NCBI GenBank assembly: GCA_033549065.1
Contig: JAWSUE010000013.1
Location: 11,501-70,935 of the forward strand
DNA from: Bacillota bacterium
Lineage (GTDB): Bacteria > Bacillota > Dethiobacteria > DTU022
Length of the DNA: 59,435 nucleotides
Reading direction: 5' to 3'
A program made the position numbers and the translations under genes. Of the stretch, positions 1 to 10,364 are shown piece by piece. The stretch's first letter is position 1; each line of letters begins with the position of its first letter. The notes under the pieces were generated by a model. The model was given only the letters and a program-made list of their open reading frames with translations. It had not been told where the DNA came from and did no database searches.

Positions 1-645
1 TTCTATCAGAAAAACTATCTTGACGCAAGCAGTATCAAACTGACTCAAAAGGGAAATACCCGGGTTTTAAAACTCACGGACGATCAATGGGACCTGATCC
101 AAACGATAGAACTTAATGTCTTTGTTGATGACGGTTACGGTTATATTGATTTAGGGCTCGATAACATCTATGAGTTTGACAGCGATGGCGATCTGATTAT
201 CGATTTTGACGGGACCTGGCTGGCTTTGGATAATCATGTTGTCGCATACTATGTAGAAAGCATTGAAGAATCCGGTGATTACTGGTCAATTACAGGACGC
301 ATCCCTGCCATGCTGAATGGAATGCTGGTAGATATAATCGTCCATTTCAACAACAGTTATCCCTATGGTATTGTTGCCGGCGCACGGATTAATTACGGCG
401 AAATAACCGATACTGTAGCCAAGGGGTTAATCGAGATCAATCGTGGTGATGTTATAGATTTTCTATGCGATTTTTATTCATACAACCAGGAATATGAGGA
501 TAGCTACAACCTGGGTGAACAGATGATTGTTTCGGGCGATCTCATGGTTAGCAATGTAAGCATCGGTGATGCCCGCTATCTGGTCACTTATCGTCTGACC
601 GATATTTACAACAACACTTACTGGACACCGGCAGTTGTGTATTAA
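1..645 (+). CDS. C-terminal part of a clostripain-like (peptidase C11 family) protein, 5' end outside window
   Basis: The reading frame is open from base 1 to the stop at 643-645, so this is the last 214 residues of a longer protein whose start lies outside the window. The visible part is rich in Asp, Tyr and beta-strand-like segments, including LGLDNIYEFDSDGD, FDGTWLALDN and TYRLTDIYNNTYWTPA. From memory this resembles the non-catalytic C-terminal region of secreted clostripain-family (C11) proteins, but the catalytic His and Cys would lie upstream and cannot be seen. There is no membrane segment or anchor at the C-terminus. The family call is an inference; coding is secure. Confidence 0.55.
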   Translation, partial: FYQKNYLDASSIKLTQKGNTRVLKLTDDQWDLIQTIELNVFVDDGYGYIDLGLDNIYEFDSDGDLIIDFDGTWLALDNHVVAYYVESIEESGDYWSITGRIPAMLNGMLVDIIVHFNNSYPYGIVAGARINYGEITDTVAKGLIEINRGDVIDFLCDFYSYNQEYEDSYNLGEQMIVSGDLMVSNVSIGDARYLVTYRLTDIYNNTYWTPAVVY

Positions 646-738
646 ATTATCCCACTGGCATGAGTAGCACAGCTAAAGGAGTTAGGCTCCATCCAATAGA
701 AAGTATATCTTTAAATATAATTACGGAGAGTGATATTG

Positions 739-1191
739 ATGAAAATCCTGGTATGCACCGACGGTTCAGCCCAAAGCCAGAAAGCTATAGATAAAACTCT
801 CGAAATAACCGGCGGATGCAATGTTGAAAAGGTCACGGTAATTCATATTTATCAGAAGAGGTATGATTTTTTTGAAACAACGACAGACAGGCTTCCTATT
901 ACCCATGAAGACGTGAAGCATTTTCAAAATATAGAAGCAGAAGTAGAGAAAATGCTCCAGGAGATGCTCGATGATGCCATAAAGCCTTTTAAAGAAAGAA
1001 ATATTAAAACCGATGCCGTTTTGAAGTCCGGCCACCCTTCCGAAACAATTGCCCGCTTTGCAGCCGAAGGAGACTACGATTTAATTGTGATTGGCAGCAG
1101 GGGATTGGGCGGTTTGAAAAAATTCTTTCTTGGCAGTGTAAGCAACGCTGTTCTGCAGGAAGCAGACCGTACAGTGATGGTTGTAAAATAA
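739..1191 (+). CDS. Universal stress protein, UspA family
   Basis: A 150-residue single-domain Usp protein, probably an ATP-binding cytoplasmic stress or starvation protein. It begins MKILVCTDGS, the usual first beta strand with the nucleotide-contacting Asp. Near the C-terminus it has the ATP-loop signature VIGSRGLGGLKKFFLGSVSN (G-x2-G-x9-G-S form), so it belongs to the ATP-binding branch. The start chosen is ATG 739, preceded by GGAG at 725-728; a GTG at 730 is in frame but would swallow that ribosome-binding site. It stands upstream of rsmD with a 24-bp gap and may be co-transcribed with it. Confidence 0.9.
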   Translation: MKILVCTDGSAQSQKAIDKTLEITGGCNVEKVTVIHIYQKRYDFFETTTDRLPITHEDVKHFQNIEAEVEKMLQEMLDDAIKPFKERNIKTDAVLKSGHPSETIARFAAEGDYDLIVIGSRGLGGLKKFFLGSVSNAVLQEADRTVMVVK

Positions 1192-1215
1192 ATTGATCGG
1201 TAAGTGGTGACTCCA

Positions 1216-1776
1216 GTGCGTGTTATAGCAGGCTCGGCAAAAGGGACAAAATTAAAAACGCCAAAGGGATTAACGGTCAGGCCAACAGCAGACCGGGTAA
1301 AAGAAGCGCTATTCAGCATTTTGGGATCATCTGTTATCGAATCGAACTTTCTCGATCTCTACGCAGGCAGCGGCGCTGTCGGCATTGAAGCTTTGAGCCG
1401 CGGGGCAGAAAGTGCTCTGTTTGTTGAAAATAAAAAGGAAAATATCGCTTTAATCAAGGACAATCTGGCCAAAACCAGGTTACTTGAAAGTGCCAGGTTA
1501 ATTCATCTGGATGTTCTGAAAGCAATAAGAAAACTCGGTGATGAAAACTATAAGGCGGATCTGACATTTTTAGATCCGCCTTACGATATTCAGGATTTAT
1601 CTTCAGTAGTTAAAAACATCTTCAAAGCAGAGATTATCGCCCGGGATGGGCTTATCATAGTCGAGCACTCCGTAAAAAACTGCGACTGGATAAAAAACTT
1701 CAGCAGTTACCGGCAGAAAAAGTATGGTGATACCTGCCTTACTTTAATTCGACCAGAACTTCTTTCAATGCGGTGA
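1216..1776 (+). CDS. rsmD: 16S rRNA (guanine(966)-N2)-methyltransferase RsmD
   Basis: A SAM-dependent methyltransferase of 186 residues that modifies G966 of 16S rRNA in the 30S subunit. It shows the family N-terminus RVIAGSAKGTKLKTP, the PTADRVKEALFSIL segment, the SAM loop FLDLYAGSGAVGIEALSRGA and the catalytic LTFLDPPYD motif. The start used is GTG 1216, which gives the standard MRVIAG beginning and has GGTGA at 1206-1210; GTG 1204 and 1207 are also in frame. Its last 38 bases overlap the convergent hisC gene. coaD, the usual neighbour of rsmD, is not found downstream. Confidence 0.93.
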   Translation: MRVIAGSAKGTKLKTPKGLTVRPTADRVKEALFSILGSSVIESNFLDLYAGSGAVGIEALSRGAESALFVENKKENIALIKDNLAKTRLLESARLIHLDVLKAIRKLGDENYKADLTFLDPPYDIQDLSSVVKNIFKAEIIARDGLIIVEHSVKNCDWIKNFSSYRQKKYGDTCLTLIRPELLSMR

Positions 1777-2845
1777 GGAAGCGCTTATTTTGTTCCTCTG
1801 TACCATAGGTTACCCTGATATATGTAGGATGACCGAAAATATCTCCGGTGCGGACAATTACACCCTTTCTTAGCAAGGCCTGAAAAGCCTGTTTCGAATC
1901 AACTTTGATATCGACAAAACAGAAATTAGCCTGATCGGGAACAGCTCTTAAGCCCAATTCAGCAAAGCCATCGGCCAGCTGCCTGCGGCTTTTCAGCACC
2001 AACTCACGGCTCTGCTCAAGGTGTTTAGTATCTCCCAGGGCTGCCCTGGCAGCAGCCTGGGCCATGGCGTTTACGTTAAATGGCTCACGGACCCGCCCCA
2101 GATCGGCAATAATTTCGGGAGTTGATATACCGTATCCGATCCGCAATCCGGCTAATCCGTAAATTTTTGAAAATGTCCTTAATGCTATTACCGGGTAACC
2201 CTTTTCGATATAATCCAATCCTGTCGGATGTTCCGGTTCATCAACATATTCAATGTAAGCCTGATCAAGAACAAGCAAAACATTATCCGGAAGTTTCTCA
2301 ACAAACCGATCAAGGTCTTCTTTATAGACGATTGACCCGGTAGGGTTATTGGGACTGCAGATAAAAACAATTCTTGTTTTTTCATTAACCGCATTCAGGA
2401 CTGCATCAAGATCGTAGGCAAAGTTCTCCCCGACCAGTGGGACTGCGCGGGGAATACCACCCATCAGCCGCATTGAAAAATCGTACTCGGAAAAGCTGGG
2501 CGCAACGGTAACAGCCTCTTCACCGGGGCTGACATAAAGCAGTGTAAGCAGAGCCAGCAGTTCGTCTGAACCGTTCCCGAAAACCAGCTGTTCAGGAGCA
2601 ATCTTTATCTTTTCCGCCAAGAGCTGTTTTAGGTAAAAACAGTTTCCGTCCGGATAGATATGCATTTTCCTGACAAATTGCTGCATCTCTTCAATCGCCG
2701 CAGCTGAAGGCCCCAATGGGTTTTCGTTTGACGCCAGCTTGATAACATCTTTTAAACCTAGCTCTCTCTCAACTTCTTCCACCGGTTTTCCAGGCTGATA
2801 TGGTTTGATCAATTGAAGGCATTCACGCATTAGCGGTTTCTTCAT
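1739..2845 (-). CDS. hisC: Histidinol-phosphate aminotransferase HisC
   Basis: A PLP-dependent class I/II aminotransferase of 368 residues that converts imidazole acetol phosphate and glutamate to histidinol phosphate. It shows the family signature IKLASNENPLGPS, SPNNPTGS, and the PLP-lysine segment RTFSKIYGLAGLRIGYG. The start is ATG 2845, with a GGGGGGATC ribosome-binding site just upstream; an in-frame ATG at 2863 would place that site inside the gene. It is divergent from hisH-hisF across about 150 bp, and its 3' end overlaps rsmD by 38 bp. The other his genes are not in the window. HisC enzymes can also serve in Phe/Tyr synthesis. Confidence 0.93.
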   Translation of the reverse strand: MKKPLMRECLQLIKPYQPGKPVEEVERELGLKDVIKLASNENPLGPSAAAIEEMQQFVRKMHIYPDGNCFYLKQLLAEKIKIAPEQLVFGNGSDELLALLTLLYVSPGEEAVTVAPSFSEYDFSMRLMGGIPRAVPLVGENFAYDLDAVLNAVNEKTRIVFICSPNNPTGSIVYKEDLDRFVEKLPDNVLLVLDQAYIEYVDEPEHPTGLDYIEKGYPVIALRTFSKIYGLAGLRIGYGISTPEIIADLGRVREPFNVNAMAQAAARAALGDTKHLEQSRELVLKSRRQLADGFAELGLRAVPDQANFCFVDIKVDSKQAFQALLRKGVIVRTGDIFGHPTYIRVTYGTEEQNKRFLTALKEVLVELK

Positions 2846-2995
2846 CAGATCCCCCCCTGACATATAAATTTATTATTATCTTTGCCGTAACCTTCAAATA
2901 TCCTTTAAGATAAAAGATAATGATCAAATTTTAACTTACCGGGCAGCATCTTATGCTATATTATAAGAGCAGATGATTTGCGAAAGGGGTTGCCT

Positions 2996-3628
2996 ATGTC
3001 TTCACTGGTAATCATTGACAGCGCATGCGCAAACTTAAACAGCATTTACAAGGCTGCGGCAAAAGCAGACTTATCACCGGTTATCTCTGATGATCCGCAG
3101 CAGATTAGCAACGCGGATGCAATCATCTTTCCCGGAGTCGGCTCCTTCGCCCATGCTTCAGGGATCATTGAATCCAGGGGCCTTACAAAAGCTTTACTGG
3201 CGGCAATTTCCCGCAACATTCCATTTTTGGGTATCTGCCTCGGTATGCAGCTCCTTTTTTCAGAAAGTGAAGAAACGGGCGAAAATTTAACTGACGTAAA
3301 AGGACTTGATGTTATTGCCGGAAAGGCCCGGCGTTTTCCAGATGGGCTGCCCGTTCCCCATGTTGGCTGGAACCAGGTTGAACCGGTAAAGGACAACAGT
3401 CTTTTTGAGGGTCTGGGAAAAGATACATTTTTCTACTTTACTCATTCCTACTATGTCCAGCCTGACATTAAAGAAAATACACTGGCACTGACCGAATACG
3501 GTTTTTCATTTACTTCTGCAGTAAATATAGGCAACCTGTACGGAGTGCAGTTTCACCCGGAAAAGAGCGGTCCTGCAGGCTTGCGCCTGCTCAGTAATTT
3601 TGGTAAGATTATAGCCGATCAACGATAG
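2996..3628 (+). CDS. hisH: Imidazole glycerol phosphate synthase, glutamine amidotransferase subunit HisH
   Basis: A class I glutaminase of 210 residues that feeds ammonia to HisF. It has the nucleophile elbow [12 protein letters not shown] (catalytic Cys) and the His-Glu pair in VQFHPEKSG, with [10 protein letters not shown] as the oxyanion region. The start is ATG 2996, preceded by AAAGGGG at 2984-2990; an in-frame TTG at 2978 lies upstream of that site. hisF follows after 28 bp, so the two subunits are made together. Coding begins shortly after an AT-rich region containing TATATTATAA near 2955, a plausible -10. Confidence 0.95.
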   Translation: MSSLVIIDSACANLNSIYKAAAKADLSPVISDDPQQISNADAIIFPGVGSFAHASGIIESRGLTKALLAAISRNIPFLGICLGMQLLFSESEETGENLTDVKGLDVIAGKARRFPDGLPVPHVGWNQVEPVKDNSLFEGLGKDTFFYFTHSYYVQPDIKENTLALTEYGFSFTSAVNIGNLYGVQFHPEKSGPAGLRLLSNFGKIIADQR

Positions 3629-3656
3629 AAATTCGCTTAACTTTAGGAGATTTTCA

Positions 3657-4445
3657 ATGCTGGCTAAACGGATTATACCCTGTCTTGATATACGCGATGG
3701 ACGGGTCGTTAAGGGAACTAAGTTTGTAAATATCAGGGACGCCGGAGACCCCGTTGAACGGGCCTCCTTTTACGACAACGAAGGTGCCGATGAGCTGGTA
3801 TTCCTTGATATTACCGCTTCTGTCGAAAAACGCCGGGCTATTATTGATGTAGTCCGAAAAACTGCAGAAGTAGTCTTTATTCCGCTTACAGTCGGTGGTG
3901 GCATAAACTCAACCGATTTTATGCAGGAGCTGCTGCAGAGCGGTGCGGATAAAATATCGCTTAATACTGCTGTCTTGAGCAACCCATCGCTGATCAGCGC
4001 CGGCGCTGATAAATTTGGCAGCCAGTGCATAGTAGTGGCCATCGACGCCCGGCGCATCCGGGAAGAAGGTCACAGCGACAGTTCGGCCCGGTGGGAAGTA
4101 TACAGCCACGGCGGGCGTACTCCGACCGGCCTTGATACGGTTGAATGGGCCGCCAGGGCCGAACAGCTGGGCGCCGGAGAAATACTGCTTACTTCCATGG
4201 ATGCAGACGGAACGCTTGACGGTTACGACACAGAATTGCTGCAGGCTGTTACAGGCGCAGTTAAGATTCCGGTTATTGCTTCCGGGGGGGCGGGAACGCT
4301 GGAACATCTTTATGAAGCCCTGACAGTGGGTAATGCCCATGCCGTTTTGGCTGCCTCAATTTTACATTACGGGACTTATAGAATAGCAGATATAAAGAAA
4401 TATCTTTCCGACAAAGGGCTGCCGGTCAGGCCGGTAGCTGCATAA
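3657..4445 (+). CDS. hisF: Imidazole glycerol phosphate synthase, cyclase subunit HisF
   Basis: A (beta-alpha)8 barrel of 262 residues that uses HisH-derived ammonia to make IGP and AICAR, linking histidine and purine synthesis. Both catalytic aspartates are visible, in the N-terminal [16 protein letters not shown] and in VVAIDARR. The phosphate-binding loops appear as VGGGINS and [12 protein letters not shown]. An AGGAG site at 3645-3649 precedes ATG 3657. It is followed 30 bp later by pdxS, itself a barrel enzyme with a class I glutaminase partner. Confidence 0.96.
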   Translation: MLAKRIIPCLDIRDGRVVKGTKFVNIRDAGDPVERASFYDNEGADELVFLDITASVEKRRAIIDVVRKTAEVVFIPLTVGGGINSTDFMQELLQSGADKISLNTAVLSNPSLISAGADKFGSQCIVVAIDARRIREEGHSDSSARWEVYSHGGRTPTGLDTVEWAARAEQLGAGEILLTSMDADGTLDGYDTELLQAVTGAVKIPVIASGGAGTLEHLYEALTVGNAHAVLAASILHYGTYRIADIKKYLSDKGLPVRPVAA

Positions 4446-4475
4446 CCAGATAATGAACCGTGAGAGGAGTATCAG

Positions 4476-5363
4476 ATGATGAAAGAACAGGGAACTTACA
4501 GGGTTAAAAAGGGAATGGCCCAAATGCAAAAGGGCGGAGTGATCATGGATGTCACTACCGTTGAACAGGCAAGAATCGCTGAAAAAGCCGGAGCTGTAGC
4601 CGTTATGGCTCTTGAAAGGGTTCCGGCCGATATCAGGGCTGCCGGCGGTGTAGCCAGGATGGCCGACCCGGAAATGATTCTGAAAATAATGGATGCGGTA
4701 ACCATCCCTGTCATGGCCAAAGTCAGGATCGGCCATTTTGCGGAAGCCCAGATCCTTGAAGAACTCGGTGTCGACTATATTGATGAAAGTGAAGTTCTCA
4801 CTCCTGCCGACGAGCAGTACCATATAAATAAACATCTCTTCAAAGTCCCCTTCGTCTGTGGGGCAAGAGACCTGGGTGAAGCGCTCCGCCGCATATCGGA
4901 AGGAGCAGCAATGATCCGCACCAAAGGCGAGCCTGGCACCGGTAACGTTGTTGAAGCAGTTCGCCACATGCGCAGAGTTATGGATCAGATTCGCCAGGTT
5001 AAAGCCAAAGCCGAAGACGAATTGGTTGTACTGGCCAAAGAAATGGGTGTATCGATTGACTACCTCCTCGAAGTTAGAAAGGAAGGCCGCCTGCCGGTTG
5101 TCAACTTTGCTGCCGGAGGAATTGCATCGCCTGCTGACGCGTCGCTGATGATGCAGTTGGGATCTGATGGAATTTTTGTCGGATCCGGGATATTTAAATC
5201 TGAAAACCCTGAAAAAGTTGCCGAAGCCATCGTTCAGGCGACGCTGCACTACGATGACCCGAAAATTTTGGCCAAAGTATCCAGGGGTCTTGGTGAAGCC
5301 ATGCCCGGCCTGGAAATGTCATCTTTGACAGAAGCGGACAGAATGCAGGAACGGGGCGTATAA
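4476..5363 (+). CDS. pdxS: Pyridoxal 5'-phosphate synthase, synthase subunit PdxS
   Basis: The barrel subunit (295 residues) of the deoxyxylulose-independent PLP synthase, which combines ribose 5-phosphate, glyceraldehyde 3-phosphate and ammonia. The family segments [20 protein letters not shown] and [11 protein letters not shown] are present. So are [15 protein letters not shown], with the Schiff-base lysine, and [24 protein letters not shown] precedes the ATG-ATG start; 4476 or 4479 could be used. pdxT follows after 5 bp. The supply of PLP to nearby HisC and other aminotransferases may explain the his-pdx grouping, but that is inference. Confidence 0.97.
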   Translation: MMKEQGTYRVKKGMAQMQKGGVIMDVTTVEQARIAEKAGAVAVMALERVPADIRAAGGVARMADPEMILKIMDAVTIPVMAKVRIGHFAEAQILEELGVDYIDESEVLTPADEQYHINKHLFKVPFVCGARDLGEALRRISEGAAMIRTKGEPGTGNVVEAVRHMRRVMDQIRQVKAKAEDELVVLAKEMGVSIDYLLEVRKEGRLPVVNFAAGGIASPADASLMMQLGSDGIFVGSGIFKSENPEKVAEAIVQATLHYDDPKILAKVSRGLGEAMPGLEMSSLTEADRMQERGV

Positions 5364-5368
5364 GAAGA

Positions 5369-5950
5369 ATGAAAATTGGAGTTCTCTCCGTTCAGGGCGC
5401 TGTCTCCGAGCACCTGAGACACCTTGAACGCTGCAATGTTGAAGCAGTTGCCGTTAAACATAAAGAAAGCCTGGATAGCGTTAGTGGTTTGATCCTCCCC
5501 GGGGGAGAGAGCACCACAATTGGCAAATTGATCGAGGTTTTCAGCCTGGCCGACTCAATACGCGAGCGGAACCGCAAAGGGAATCTGGCCATTTTCGGGA
5601 CCTGCGCCGGAATGGTCCTTTTGGCTAAAGATATACTTGACGGCGCAGTAAATCAACCGACTCTCGGTTTAATGGATATCAAAGTGAAACGTAACGCTTT
5701 CGGAAGGCAGCGGGAGAGTTTTGAAACCGACCTTCAGTTTAATTCTCTTGATACACCTCTCAAGGCGGTTTTCATCAGGGCGCCGATTATAAAAGAAGCC
5801 GCCGACTCCGTGGAGATACTGGCTGATATGCCCGAGGGCATAGTTGCAGCAAGACAGGGGAACCTGCTGACCACATCATTTCATCCCGAGCTTACCGATG
5901 ACCTGAGAGTTCACGAATATTTTATCAGGATCTGTAAAAATATAAGCTAA
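5369..5950 (+). CDS. pdxT: Pyridoxal 5'-phosphate synthase, glutaminase subunit PdxT
   Basis: A class I glutamine amidotransferase of 193 residues that delivers ammonia to PdxS. It has GVLSVQGAVSEH at the start, the oxyanion segment LPGGESTTIGKL, the nucleophile region IFGTCAGMVLLAK, and the His-Glu dyad in TTSFHPELTDD. It starts 5 bp after pdxS, so translation is probably coupled. The operon ends at a hairpin at 5957-5978 facing the convergent guaA gene. Confidence 0.96.
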   Translation: MKIGVLSVQGAVSEHLRHLERCNVEAVAVKHKESLDSVSGLILPGGESTTIGKLIEVFSLADSIRERNRKGNLAIFGTCAGMVLLAKDILDGAVNQPTLGLMDIKVKRNAFGRQRESFETDLQFNSLDTPLKAVFIRAPIIKEAADSVEILADMPEGIVAARQGNLLTTSFHPELTDDLRVHEYFIRICKNIS

Positions 5951-5956
5951 CTAGAA

Positions 5957-5978
5957 AGGGCACGAATTTTTGTGCCCT
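5957..5978. terminator. Hairpin between convergent pdxT and guaA
   Basis: AGGGCAC (5957-5963), an 8-base T-rich loop, then GTGCCCT (5972-5978). It sits between the pdxT stop and the guaA stop, so it could terminate either transcript. A T-run at 5994-6001 is further away than normal for a simple intrinsic terminator. The stem resembles the hairpins at 36220-36243 and 59416-59435. Confidence 0.55.
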
Positions 5979-6006
5979 GATGCATATTATTATCTTTTTT
6001 TCTGCC

Positions 6007-7587
6007 CTACTCCCACTCGATTGTTCCGGGGGGTTTCGAAGTTATATCATAGACCACTCTGGCCACTTCGGGGATTTCACCGGTTATTCTGGCTGAAACT
6101 TTCTCCAACAAATCGTGGGGCAGCCGGGCCCAGTCCGCTGTCATGGCATCTTCGGAAACTACTGCCCTGAGGGCAATAACCGGTCCGTAGTGGCGGTCGT
6201 CTCCCTTTACCCCGACTACATTTACTCCAGTCAGGACTGCAAAATACTGCCAGAGCTCTTCAGAATGGCCGGCGTTGATAATTTCCTCCCGGAAAATTGC
6301 ATCTGCCTTTTTAAGCAGATCCAGTTTTTCCGACGTAATATCATCAATTATGCGAACAGCCAGGCCGGGGCCGGGGAATGGCTGGCGTTTCAATATGGAA
6401 TCTGGAAGTTCCAGTTCAGCGCCGACCAACCTTACCTCATCTTTAAAAAGTTCCCGCAGAGGTTCAATCAAATCAAATCCCAATTCAGCCGGCAGCCCGC
6501 CTACGTTATGATGTGACTTGATCACGGCGGCGCCGCTGACAGTGCCACTCTCAATAACATCGGGATAGATGGTCCCCTGGGCCAGGTAAGTTATATCGCC
6601 CATGGAGAGCGCTTTTTCCTTGAAAACATTAATGAATTCGGCACCGATAATCTTTCTCTTTTCTTCAGGATCGGTTACTCCGGCAAGGCTGTTCAAAAAG
6701 CGTTCAACCGCATTAATATGAATAAACTGGCCTTTTAAACGCTCTTTAAACAACTTCACTACCTGTTCTGCTTCGTTTAACCGGAGCAGGCCGTGATCGA
6801 CAAAAATAAATACAGACCTTTCACCTAAAGCCTGATCCAACAGAAAAGCGACCACTGACGAATCCACGCCCCCGCTTAAGGCACATACCACTTTCTCTTT
6901 ATCGCCGACAGTTGTTCTTATTTTAGCCACAGCATCTTCTACAAAACTTCTGGGAGTCCAGGTATGGCTGCAGCCGCAAACCTGGTAAAGGAAGTTTTTC
7001 AGTACATGGTTACCTCCCGGTGTGTGAAAAACTTCAGGGTGAAACTGTACACCGTAAATTTTTCTGGCATGATCACCGATAGCGGCCATCGTATTGTTTT
7101 CTGTTCTGGCCAAAACTGAAAATCCGGGTGGAGGTGTCAGCACTTCGTCCTGGTGACTCATCCAACCACACTGCGCATCCTCCTTGCTGAAAACATTTCC
7201 ACTGAACAGCGGATCCAGCTCAACTATTTGAAATGTCGTCCGACCGAACTCAGACCTTGTTCCTCTCTTAACCTCCCCTCCCATCTCTTTGGCCAATAAC
7301 TGCATTCCGTAGCAGATGCCCAAAATGGGAATGCCGCCTGTAAATATAGCCGGATCGCAGCGCGGCGCATCTTCACTGTAAACACTGGCCGGGCTCCCGG
7401 AAAGGATCAACCCCAAAGGTTTCAACTCTTCTATTATATTCCAGGAAGTGGTGTAGGGTAGAAGCTCACAATAAACCCCGGCTTCACGCACTCTTCTGGC
7501 AATAAGCATGCTGTACTGTCCGCCGAAATCAAGGATTAGAACCTTCTCACGGGTACTTGCCGATTGATCATTCAAAAAATGTTCCAT
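6007..7587 (-). CDS. guaA: GMP synthase (glutamine-hydrolysing) GuaA
   Basis: This enzyme converts XMP to GMP using ATP and glutamine; length is 526 residues. The N-terminal class I glutaminase domain (about 15-210) has [20 protein letters not shown], the nucleophile [14 protein letters not shown] and VQFHPEV. The ATP-pyrophosphatase domain follows with the P-loop [18 protein letters not shown]. The C-terminal dimerization domain has [14 protein letters not shown] and ends in PPGTIEWE, as expected for a complete gene. A GGGAG site precedes ATG 7587. It follows purF by 7 bp. No guanine riboswitch is visible upstream. Confidence 0.97.
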   Translation of the reverse strand: MEHFLNDQSASTREKVLILDFGGQYSMLIARRVREAGVYCELLPYTTSWNIIEELKPLGLILSGSPASVYSEDAPRCDPAIFTGGIPILGICYGMQLLAKEMGGEVKRGTRSEFGRTTFQIVELDPLFSGNVFSKEDAQCGWMSHQDEVLTPPPGFSVLARTENNTMAAIGDHARKIYGVQFHPEVFHTPGGNHVLKNFLYQVCGCSHTWTPRSFVEDAVAKIRTTVGDKEKVVCALSGGVDSSVVAFLLDQALGERSVFIFVDHGLLRLNEAEQVVKLFKERLKGQFIHINAVERFLNSLAGVTDPEEKRKIIGAEFINVFKEKALSMGDITYLAQGTIYPDVIESGTVSGAAVIKSHHNVGGLPAELGFDLIEPLRELFKDEVRLVGAELELPDSILKRQPFPGPGLAVRIIDDITSEKLDLLKKADAIFREEIINAGHSEELWQYFAVLTGVNVVGVKGDDRHYGPVIALRAVVSEDAMTADWARLPHDLLEKVSARITGEIPEVARVVYDITSKPPGTIEWE

Positions 7588-7594
7588 ATTTATT

Positions 7595-9013
7595 TCACGC
7601 TCCCTTGTTTACTCCACGTTCGGGGTAATTACCTGAGAAGCAGGCGGTACAGAATTTATCATGATCGGCCTCGACTGCAATATAGAGATCTTCAGGTTCG
7701 GCAAAAGTTATGGAGTCTGCTCCAATCACTTCTGCAAGCCTGTCGAAGTTTTCATTCAGGGCTGCCAGTTCCTCGGCAACCGGTATGTCTATACCATAGT
7801 AACACGGGTTTTTATATGGTGGGGAAGCAATACAGAGGTGGACCTCTTTTGCCCCGGCATTTTTAAGCAGTGAAGTAAGGATCCTGGCTGTAGTTCCCCT
7901 GACCAGGGAATCGTCAACTACGGCAACTCTCTTGCCCTTGATTAGCTGGGCAATCGGGTTAAATTTAAGGCGTACTGCAACCTCCCGTTCACTCTGAGTC
8001 GGTTCTATAAATGTCCGCCCCAGATAGGGGTTACGGTGTACCGCCCACTCAAGCGGCAGGTTAAGTTTTTCAGCCAGGCCGATAGCGGCTGAAACCCCCG
8101 AGTCTGGAGACGGGATAATCATATCCAGTTTTGCTGAAATCCGGTTTGCCAGCAGGGCGCCAACTGCCTTGCGGACCAGGTGAACATTCCTGCCATCAAT
8201 TACACTGTCAGGGCGGGCAAAGTAAACATATTCAAATATACACAATGCCGGTGGCTGTATGCTATCTGGCGGGTATGAGGTCAAGCCTTTTGAATCGATA
8301 ACAACAATTTCCCCGGGAAGAACTTCACGCAAAAACTTTGCCCCAACTGTATCCAGGGCAGCTGTTTCCGATGCCAGAACATATGCCCCGTTGAGGGAGC
8401 CGATGACCAGCGGACGGAAACCCAGGTGATCCCTGAAAGCAACCAGTTGGTTTTCATCCATAACAACCGCTGCATATGCTCCCTGCGCAATACTCATTGT
8501 TTTCCGAACGGCATTGGCCAGTCCCAGTCGGCGGTATCTGAAAAGGTAAGTTAGCAGAATCTCCGTGTCTGACGAGGTATGAAAGATATGCCCTTCATCC
8601 AATAGTTCGTTGTAAAGACGCCTGGTGTTGGTCAGGTTGCCATTATGCGCAAGAGCAATTCCTTTTTGATCGTAAGAACGGGCAATCAGGGGTTGGGCAT
8701 TTGCAGGGCTGCTTGATCCTGTTGTCGAGTAGCGGACATGGCCGAGTATAGTACTTTCATTAATCATCGAGAGTTCCTGTCGTGAAAATACCTGTTCGAC
8801 CAGACCCATTTTTTTTATCGCCTGCAGGCCGGCAGCTCCCTTGAAAGCCATACCGGCGCTTTCCTGACCCCGGTGCTGAAGCGCCAGCAAGCCGAGGTAG
8901 GTCAACATTGCCGCATTGCCCGGCCTGGAATAGTTATAGATGGCAAATATACCACATTTTTCCTGCGGTTTTTCCGAAATATTTATTTCATGGTTAAAAT
9001 TCATCTTCAGCAT
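7595..9013 (-). CDS. purF: Amidophosphoribosyltransferase PurF
   Basis: The first committed step of purine synthesis, PRPP plus glutamine to phosphoribosylamine. The N-terminal Ntn-type glutaminase starts at the Cys of [12 protein letters not shown]. It is preceded by a short propeptide, as in the Bacillus-type enzyme, so the mature protein is probably autocleaved. The phosphoribosyltransferase domain has [16 protein letters not shown] (PRPP loop). Cysteines near the C-terminus ([13 protein letters not shown]) fit the Fe-S form. The start is uncertain: ATG 9013 or 9004 both give a propeptide of about 16-19 residues. Either overlaps the 3' end of the upstream GYF-domain gene, which implies translational coupling. 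Confidence 0.95.
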   Translation of the reverse strand: MLKMNFNHEINISEKPQEKCGIFAIYNYSRPGNAAMLTYLGLLALQHRGQESAGMAFKGAAGLQAIKKMGLVEQVFSRQELSMINESTILGHVRYSTTGSSSPANAQPLIARSYDQKGIALAHNGNLTNTRRLYNELLDEGHIFHTSSDTEILLTYLFRYRRLGLANAVRKTMSIAQGAYAAVVMDENQLVAFRDHLGFRPLVIGSLNGAYVLASETAALDTVGAKFLREVLPGEIVVIDSKGLTSYPPDSIQPPALCIFEYVYFARPDSVIDGRNVHLVRKAVGALLANRISAKLDMIIPSPDSGVSAAIGLAEKLNLPLEWAVHRNPYLGRTFIEPTQSEREVAVRLKFNPIAQLIKGKRVAVVDDSLVRGTTARILTSLLKNAGAKEVHLCIASPPYKNPCYYGIDIPVAEELAALNENFDRLAEVIGADSITFAEPEDLYIAVEADHDKFCTACFSGNYPERGVNKGA

Positions 9014-10364
9014 ATCGCCTGCCGGTTCCATCAGTTTTGATCTTGTAAATCGTGTCCTCTTCATCAAAATCTAAATAGTAGATCCAATCACCAATCACTG
9101 CGTTGTAACGAGCTGAATCGGCAGTGATTTTTTCACTGCTGCTTCCATCGGCCTCTATCCTGTAAAGGGCAAAATTATCGGCTTCATTTGAATAGTAGAC
9201 CCAGCCGCTGCTTGCATTGGCAAACCAGGCCGGGTGGTCGGTCAGCATTCTGTCACCGGTTCCATCAACCCTGACTCTGGCCAACCTTGAGCGATCAGCC
9301 TCATTAATATAATAGATCCAGCCATCTTCCGTAACAGTGATCCCGCTGGTAAATACATCATTAACCTGTTCTTTATCGCTGCCATCCAGACTTATTCTAT
9401 AGATTGTATCACGATCACTCTGGTTAATGTAATAAATCCAGCCATCAACCACATTCAAAAACCAACTGTAATCGGTATTCAGTCGCTGTTCGTTGTTACC
9501 GGCTGTATCGATCCTGTAGAGGTTATAAGCATCATCCTCATTGACATAGTAAAGCCAGCCATCAACCAGGTTTAAAAACCAGACACTGTCAGCGATGACA
9601 ACCGACCGGTCACTGCCATCGGTTCTAATCCTGTATAGATGGTTTTGATCGTCCCGGTTGACGTAAAAGATCCAATCATTCAGGACATTAATAAACCAGG
9701 CTGAATCGCTAGTAATCAGAGTTGTCTCTCCGGTGAGCATATTGCTCCTGGTCAGGGCACCGCCCTGATTTGAGCGAAAATATACCCAATTTCCTTCGAC
9801 AGCAGCAATTCCACCATTCGATATATTACCGGGAGCATTACCGGATCCCATCGGGAAATTCAAACCGAGCTCCTCCTCAACTGAAATTTCTTCAACTGTG
9901 GGAGGGAGGATCTCTTCTTCAATCACCGGTCCAATATCGACGACCTCTTCGTCCGGACCAACTGCCGGTACACCGGTATCTCTAAGCAGAAAATAATATA
10001 TGCCGGCACCTGACAGAAGAACTACAGCCAGAACAGCTATTATAATAATCGGTATCAGCTTGCCGCCGCTTTTTGCAGGTGCAGGCCCCGTAGCCTCGGT
10101 CTTCTTCTCCGTGACCTGTTTTTCAGGTTTCTGAACTGAAACCGATTTGACCAATTGGGCAGGCGGAGGGGGAGCTGACTTAACAAAATCTGGTATATTC
10201 GTCAAACCGGGGATCTGTCCTGCTTCAACCCAATTATCCAGCTCCTGATTCCAAACCTGATCAGTCGAATTCAGTTTTCCAGACTTCGATTCCTGCCATA
10301 ACTGTTCCCAGGTGAATGGTCCATGCTGCGTACCATCTTTATAGTAGTACCATCCCTCTTTCAT
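8994..10364 (-). CDS. Membrane protein: N-terminal GYF_2 domain, one transmembrane segment, C-terminal DUF5050-like beta-propeller
   Basis: A 456-residue protein. Residues 1-55 form a GYF_2-type module (GWYYYKDGTQHGPFTWEQLW). Then comes a Pro/Lys-rich linker, one membrane helix at about 107-127 (IPIIIIAVLAVVLLSGAGIYY) and an acidic spacer. About seven repeats of 35-40 residues follow, each with a W[IVL]YY[IVS]N or related core and LYRI..DG. These match the DUF5050 / LRP1-like beta-propeller pattern, so the C-terminal part is probably extracytoplasmic. AGGAGG lies inside the end of the upstream Lgt-like gene, whose stop abuts this ATG. Its function is unknown; GYF modules usually bind proline-rich peptides. 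Confidence 0.85.
   Translation of the reverse strand: MKEGWYYYKDGTQHGPFTWEQLWQESKSGKLNSTDQVWNQELDNWVEAGQIPGLTNIPDFVKSAPPPPAQLVKSVSVQKPEKQVTEKKTEATGPAPAKSGGKLIPIIIIAVLAVVLLSGAGIYYFLLRDTGVPAVGPDEEVVDIGPVIEEEILPPTVEEISVEEELGLNFPMGSGNAPGNISNGGIAAVEGNWVYFRSNQGGALTRSNMLTGETTLITSDSAWFINVLNDWIFYVNRDDQNHLYRIRTDGSDRSVVIADSVWFLNLVDGWLYYVNEDDAYNLYRIDTAGNNEQRLNTDYSWFLNVVDGWIYYINQSDRDTIYRISLDGSDKEQVNDVFTSGITVTEDGWIYYINEADRSRLARVRVDGTGDRMLTDHPAWFANASSGWVYYSNEADNFALYRIEADGSSSEKITADSARYNAVIGDWIYYLDFDEEDTIYKIKTDGTGRRYAEDEF

Noticed and set aside
4362-5249. 295-codon open frame antisense to pdxS
   Set aside because: It lies wholly opposite hisF/pdxS, which are secure by motif. Composition is typical of an antisense shadow, and it has no recognisable domain or ribosome-binding site.
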